Assembly (NCBI GenBank): GCA_017429765.1
Contig: JAFROJ010000047.1
Span: forward strand, 1-61,985
Length of the DNA stretch: 61,985 nt
Source: Bacteroidales bacterium
Lineage (GTDB): Bacteria > Bacteroidota > Bacteroidia > Bacteroidales > UBA932
Direction of reading: 5' to 3'
Position 1 is the first letter of the stretch. Each line of letters begins with the position of its first letter. This document shows positions 58,258-61,985 of the stretch, in pieces. The notes under the pieces are model-generated. The model ran no database searches and had not been told where the DNA came from. It was given only the letters and a program-made list of their open reading frames with translations. The position numbers were made by a program, and so were the translations under genes.

Positions 58258-60774
58258 CTATTCGAATTCCACCACCGTGACCCCCGAGCCCCCGAACTGG
58301 ATGTGCTCGTCCCGGACCGCGGTGACTCCGGGAATAGTCCGGAGATATTTCTGTAGCTCGTCCCTGAGGGCGCCCGTCCCCTTCCCGTGGATGATCCTCA
58401 CCGAGCCGACCCCAAGCATTATGGCGTCGTCGATGTAGTGGATGACTATGTCCAGGGCGTCGGAGACCCTCTCCCCCCTCACGTCCAGCTCGGGGGAGAA
58501 GCGCAGCCTGCGCTCCCTCAGGCCGGAATTGTCCACGGAAGACGACGGCCTGCGGGACTCGTTCCTCGCGGCCTTGAACTCGTTCGAGGATATTCTCTCC
58601 ACCTTGTCGAGAGCCATCTGGCTGGTAATGTTCCCTATGGCGACGGTGACGGCCTTGTTGGAAACCCTGGTGACCTCGCCGACCATCCCGTTGTCCTTGA
58701 CCCTGACCTTCTCGCCGACTTTAAGGGGCCCGGGCCTGAACTTGTCCTTGTCCTCGGCCTCCATCTTCCTCTTCACGCTGCCTTTACGGGCGTCTGCCTT
58801 GCGCTTGCGCTCGGAGAGCTGCTTGAGCTTCCTGTCAATGTAGTCGTCGTGGTTCTTCTTGTCGTTCTCTTTCTTCGCCTGCAGGGCCCCGAGGAAGTCC
58901 TGGAGCTCTTTCCTGGCGCCGGAGGTCTTCTCCTTGTCGGCCTGTGACTCCTTGATGGCTCGGATCGTGTTCTCGACAGTCTTGTTGGCGCCGAGCACTA
59001 TCTCCTCGGCCTCTTTCTTGGCCTGGTCTAGGATCTCCTTCTTGGTCTTCTTTATGCCCTCCAGCTCTTTCTGATAGCGCTCGGTGATGTTGTCGAGGGT
59101 CTTGTCGGTGTTCTTGATCTTCTGGAGCCTCTCGTCCAGGGCCCTGCGGTTGCGCACGATCTTGCGGAGATTCCTCTCCATCCCGACGAACTCCTCTCCG
59201 GCCCTGTTCTCGGCGTCCTTGACGATGTTCTCGGGAAGCCCCATCTTTCTCGCCAGTTCGAAGGCGAAAGACCATCCGGGCATGCCGATGTCCAGTTTGA
59301 ACAACGGCTGTATCTTGGCCGCGTCGAACTGCATCGCCCCGTTCACGACACCGGTGTCAGGCCCGGCGGCGTAGAGCTTGAGATTGGTGTAGTGGGTCGT
59401 GATCACACCATAGACCCCACGCTTATCCAATTCAGCCAGAATGGCTTCCGCTATCGATCCTCCCGCCGTGGGCTCCGTTCCGGACCCGAACTCGTCGATG
59501 AGGACAAGGGTCTTCGAGTCCGCCTCTTTGAGCATGGACTTCATGTCCTCGAGGAAGGAGCTGTAGGTGCTGAGGTCGTTCTCGATGCTCTGGTCGTCCC
59601 CGATGCTGACCATCACCCGGTCGAAGACCGGAAGCTCGGAACTCTCCGAGGTCGGGACGAGCATGCCCCACTGGAACATGTACTGGAGAAGGCCCGTGGT
59701 CTTGAGGCAGACTGATTTGCCTCCGGCGTTAGGCCCTGATATCAAAAGAATATGCTTCGTGGGGTTGAGCTTGACGGTGACAGGCACGATCTCCCGCTTC
59801 TCCCTCACCAACGCTTTCTCGAGAAGAGGGTGGCGGGCCTTGCGTAGGTTCATCTCGCCGCCCTCGGAGATGATGGGCATCCCGGCCTTGAAATCAAGGG
59901 CCACCTGGGCTTTGGCCACCAGGAAATCCATCTCGCCGACATATTCGGCCGAATGGATCAGGTCGGGGACGTAGGGCCTGACGAAATCGCTGAAAGCGGC
60001 CAGTATGCGCTGGATCTCCTGCATCTCCTCGGCCTTCAGCTCGATGATCTCGTTCTCCAGCTCGACGATCTCGGCGGGCTCCACGAAGGCTGTCTTACCT
60101 GTGGCGGAGGTGTCATAGACAAAGCCGGCGATCTTCCTCTTGCCGGAGGCCGCGACGGGAATAAGGAGTTTTCCGTCCCTGACCGAGAGGCTGGCGTCCT
60201 CGTCAACTATCCCGTCCATCTTCGCCTGGGCCAATATGGCGTTCGCCCTCTTGGAGATGGCTCCTTCCTTGGATTTGAGGGAGCGCCTGATTTGCAGGAG
60301 GTTGTCGGAGGCCGTGTCTTTGACGTCCCCGTATTTGTCCAGGATGGCGTCTATCCTTCTCTGGACCTCGGGGAAACTCATGACAGGGGCGCTCATCTTC
60401 TTCAGGTTGGGATAGATCCCGTCCTTTATTGACATGAAGAAGTTGGTCAGTTTCCTGACGGTCTCGACCATGGTGCGGAGCTTCCCGAGCGAGCCGAGGT
60501 CGATAGTCCAGCCTTCCTCGGCGAGCGGCTCGAGGAAATAGAGGCAGTCGATGTAGCCGTTGGTGGGGAAGCTCTCCTCGAACATCATGATAAGCCTCAT
60601 CTCGTCGGTGAGGGCTAATCTGTGGAATATGATCTTGGGGTCTGTGACGAAGGTCTCGCCGGCTACCCTCCCGACGGCGTATTCCGTCGAGCAGCGGTCA
60701 GAGATCATGGCCCGGATCTGGTCGAACCCGAGTTTCCCCTCAAGCCTGCGGTCTATTCCGTTCCCTTCGATCAC
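58258..60774 (-). CDS. mutS2: Endonuclease MutS2
   Basis: An 838-residue MutS-family protein lacking the mismatch-recognition domain. It has a clamp/core region, the ATPase Walker A SGPNAGGKSVCLKT and Walker B region LVLIDEFGSGTEPTAGG, a long coiled-coil Glu/Lys-rich segment (about 540-670), and a C-terminal Smr domain with LDVRGERVSDAL and IIHGKGTGALRDELQKYL. MutS2 suppresses recombination or rescues collided ribosomes through the Smr domain. It overlaps cdaA by ATGA. Confidence 0.95.
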   Translation of the reverse strand: MIEGNGIDRRLEGKLGFDQIRAMISDRCSTEYAVGRVAGETFVTDPKIIFHRLALTDEMRLIMMFEESFPTNGYIDCLYFLEPLAEEGWTIDLGSLGKLRTMVETVRKLTNFFMSIKDGIYPNLKKMSAPVMSFPEVQRRIDAILDKYGDVKDTASDNLLQIRRSLKSKEGAISKRANAILAQAKMDGIVDEDASLSVRDGKLLIPVAASGKRKIAGFVYDTSATGKTAFVEPAEIVELENEIIELKAEEMQEIQRILAAFSDFVRPYVPDLIHSAEYVGEMDFLVAKAQVALDFKAGMPIISEGGEMNLRKARHPLLEKALVREKREIVPVTVKLNPTKHILLISGPNAGGKSVCLKTTGLLQYMFQWGMLVPTSESSELPVFDRVMVSIGDDQSIENDLSTYSSFLEDMKSMLKEADSKTLVLIDEFGSGTEPTAGGSIAEAILAELDKRGVYGVITTHYTNLKLYAAGPDTGVVNGAMQFDAAKIQPLFKLDIGMPGWSFAFELARKMGLPENIVKDAENRAGEEFVGMERNLRKIVRNRRALDERLQKIKNTDKTLDNITERYQKELEGIKKTKKEILDQAKKEAEEIVLGANKTVENTIRAIKESQADKEKTSGARKELQDFLGALQAKKENDKKNHDDYIDRKLKQLSERKRKADARKGSVKRKMEAEDKDKFRPGPLKVGEKVRVKDNGMVGEVTRVSNKAVTVAIGNITSQMALDKVERISSNEFKAARNESRRPSSSVDNSGLRERRLRFSPELDVRGERVSDALDIVIHYIDDAIMLGVGSVRIIHGKGTGALRDELQKYLRTIPGVTAVRDEHIQFGGSGVTVVEFE

Positions 60775-61583
60775 TGCGCCTTCTCCTCCTTTGTCCCAAG
60801 CAAAAGCTTTAGCTCGTTGATGTTGCCGATGGGAGACAGCTGGCCTCCCCTGACGAAAGATATTCCCCCTGTCTCCTCGGACACGACCACCACGTCGGCG
60901 TCGGTCTCCTCGGATATTCCTATGGCGGCCTTGTGCCTCATCCCGAAACTCGCCGGGATGTCTGTCCTCTGGGTTATGGGCAGGGTGCAGCGGGCCGCCG
61001 AGACGCGGTCGCCCTCGATGATCATGGCGCCGTCGTGGAGAGGGGAATTCTTAAAGAAGATATTCATTATCAGCCTTTTGGAGACTTTGGCGTCGACCAG
61101 GTCCCCTGTCTCGGCGATGAATCTCAATGAGTCCTTGTGGGGCAGCGCTATCAGGGCCCCTGTCTTGGCCTCGGACATCGCCCCGCAGGCCTCGCAGATC
61201 TCGTTGACAGTCTCGTTCCCCAACGGGGTCTCCCTCGTGCCGAAGAGTTTGCCGAGCAGGTCCTTGCCCTTGCCGGCCACCCCGTACCTCGACCCGAGCT
61301 TCATCAGGAAATGCCTGACCTCGGGCTGGAAGATCACGATCAAAGCCAGCACACCCACGTCGATGAAGGTGCCGAGCAGGGCGTTCATCAGCCTCATGTT
61401 GAAGGCGGCGACCACCACCCGCAGCACGAAGAGAAGGATGACGGCGATGAATATACTCATGGCCGCGGAACCCCTGATCCACCTGAATATGAGATAGATC
61501 AGCCCCGCCACCATAAGGATGTCGACGCAGTCGGCGAGCGAGAGGCTCAAGAAACCGAATATCGCTAAGGATTCAGGACTCAT
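60771..61583 (-). CDS. cdaA: Diadenylate cyclase CdaA
   Basis: A 270-residue membrane-bound enzyme that makes c-di-AMP. Three transmembrane helices occupy residues about 10-95, followed by the DAC domain with NSPLHDGAMII (DGA) and GMRHKAAIGISEETDA. The canonical RHR is RHK here. The start is set at 61583 because a -7 element (61605-61612) covers the longer start at 61607. Transcribed first in an operon with mutS2, yraN and manC. It diverges from the rplC operon. Confidence 0.93.
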   Translation of the reverse strand: MSPESLAIFGFLSLSLADCVDILMVAGLIYLIFRWIRGSAAMSIFIAVILLFVLRVVVAAFNMRLMNALLGTFIDVGVLALIVIFQPEVRHFLMKLGSRYGVAGKGKDLLGKLFGTRETPLGNETVNEICEACGAMSEAKTGALIALPHKDSLRFIAETGDLVDAKVSKRLIMNIFFKNSPLHDGAMIIEGDRVSAARCTLPITQRTDIPASFGMRHKAAIGISEETDADVVVVSEETGGISFVRGGQLSPIGNINELKLLLGTKEEKAQ

Positions 61584-61604
61584 GTCTTCTGTTTTCCGGT
61601 CCTG

Positions 61605-61612
61605 CAAAGATA
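61605..61612 (-). promoter_or_regulatory. cdaA operon -7 element
   Basis: Minus-strand TATCTTTG matches TAnnTTTG 21 bp before the chosen start and decides between the two possible starts. Confidence 0.5.
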
Positions 61613-61654
61613 GCGATTTCTCTTTGATTATAAGGGAATAGCGCTGTTGAAAAC

Positions 61655-61706
61655 TTTGTTAATTGGAAAAATTTTAGTACCTTTGCTGCCCGCAAAAATG
61701 TGCGGG
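61655..61706 (+). promoter_or_regulatory. rplC operon promoter and leader hairpin
   Basis: TTTG (61655-61658), 19-bp spacer and TACCTTTG (61678-61685) form a full promoter. A stem of CCCGCA (61689-61694) and TGCGGG (61701-61706) lies at or near the transcript 5' end, followed by about 40 nt to the ATG. The hairpin could protect the mRNA or serve ribosomal protein feedback. Confidence 0.75.
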
Positions 61707-61746
61707 AGAATATAAATTATTCAGTTACAATTAATTAACCAAACCA

Positions 61747-61985
61747 ATGCCTGGATTAATTGGAAAGAAAATCGGAATGACTTCCGTTTTCGGTGCTGAT
61801 GGAAAAAATATTCCATGCACCGTCATCGAGGCTGGTCCGTGTGTTGTCACGCAACTGCGCACTGTCGAAAAGGACGGCTATGAGGCCGTGCAGCTTGCCT
61901 ATGACGAAATCAAGGAGATACACGCCAGCGAGCCCCTCAAGGGGCACTTCAAGAAGGCAGGGACCACCCCCAAGCGCAAGCTCGT
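61747..61985 (+). CDS. rplC: 50S ribosomal protein L3 (partial)
   Basis: The first 79 codons of L3 are present, opening [20 protein letters not shown] and continuing [18 protein letters not shown], a clear match to the family N-terminus. The gene runs off the window. It would be the second gene of the S10 operon in most Bacteroidota, but rpsJ is not upstream here. Confidence 0.95.
   Translation, partial: MPGLIGKKIGMTSVFGADGKNIPCTVIEAGPCVVTQLRTVEKDGYEAVQLAYDEIKEIHASEPLKGHFKKAGTTPKRKL

Noticed and set aside
1-61985. tRNA, rRNA, CRISPR arrays, insertion sequences, prophage genes
   Set aside because: Reading through all intergenic spaces showed none; most gaps are too short, and the two gaps over 300 bp contain other features.

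Overview
The window looks like a chromosomal segment of a GC-rich member of the Bacteroidales (Bacteroidota). This rests on Bacteroidota-type -7 elements (TAnnTTTG, at the best sites preceded by TTTG about 19 bp upstream), the lack of Shine-Dalgarno sequences, many Bacteroidota-typical lipoproteins (TPR/HTH regulator, C10 peptidase, DUF1080, DUF5722), a YfhO family protein, CdaA and an alpha2-type glycyl-tRNA synthetase. Genus cannot be fixed from sequence alone. No rRNA, tRNA, CRISPR array, insertion sequence or phage gene was seen. 

Layout. (1) 1-5.86 kb: an AT-rich, probably transferred island, all on the minus strand. It encodes a TPR/HTH membrane regulator, a DUF3244-like secreted protein, a C10 (streptopain-type) cysteine protease and two serpins in tandem (one cut by the window edge). 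Paired TTGTAACG boxes lie upstream of both the regulator and the protease unit, and a nested inverted repeat marks the island's right edge. (2) 5.87-13.6 kb: a cell-surface/RiPP-like block. A YfhO membrane protein diverges from a tight five-gene operon (nucleotidyltransferase, HPr-kinase-like ATPase, PqqD-like protein, two GT2 glycosyltransferases), which converges on a UDP-glucuronate decarboxylase. No precursor peptide, cyclase or protease is visible. (3) 13.6-20.6 kb: housekeeping genes hflX, tonB, ybeY, mnmG, ruvA, sufS and a fused sufE-sufT. mnmG and sufS each carry a parS-like ParB site inside the coding sequence. (4) 20.6-45.3 kb: a large catabolic region without SusC/SusD. It holds a nucleoside hydrolase, a ribokinase, an ADP-ribosylglycohydrolase and a Tat-exported phosphoesterase (a ribose/nucleoside salvage theme), together with many secreted glycan-active proteins: GH78, two GH29, GH43, a lactonase-GH43 fusion, DUF5722, a GH99-like protein, DUF1080 and two large proteins of no recognised family. 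folK and glyS sit among them. (5) 45.3-62 kb: a glycerol-1-phosphate dehydrogenase-like protein with a stand-alone phosphohistidine domain, an M19 dipeptidase, comF, a candidate small RNA, ahcY-nhaA, a fabG-gtrA-FAD oxidoreductase-membrane GT operon, manC, yraN, mutS2, cdaA, and the start of a ribosomal protein operon at rplC. 

The strongest leads for something new are the HprK/PqqD/nucleotidyltransferase/glycosyltransferase operon, the serpin/C10 protease island (one serpin has a predicted P1 aspartate) with its shared upstream boxes, the two intragenic parS sites, the lactonase-GH43 fusion, the palindromic repeat inserted into ahcY, and the orphan small-RNA unit at 49.6 kb. All positions and motif counts were made by eye, and no database search was possible.
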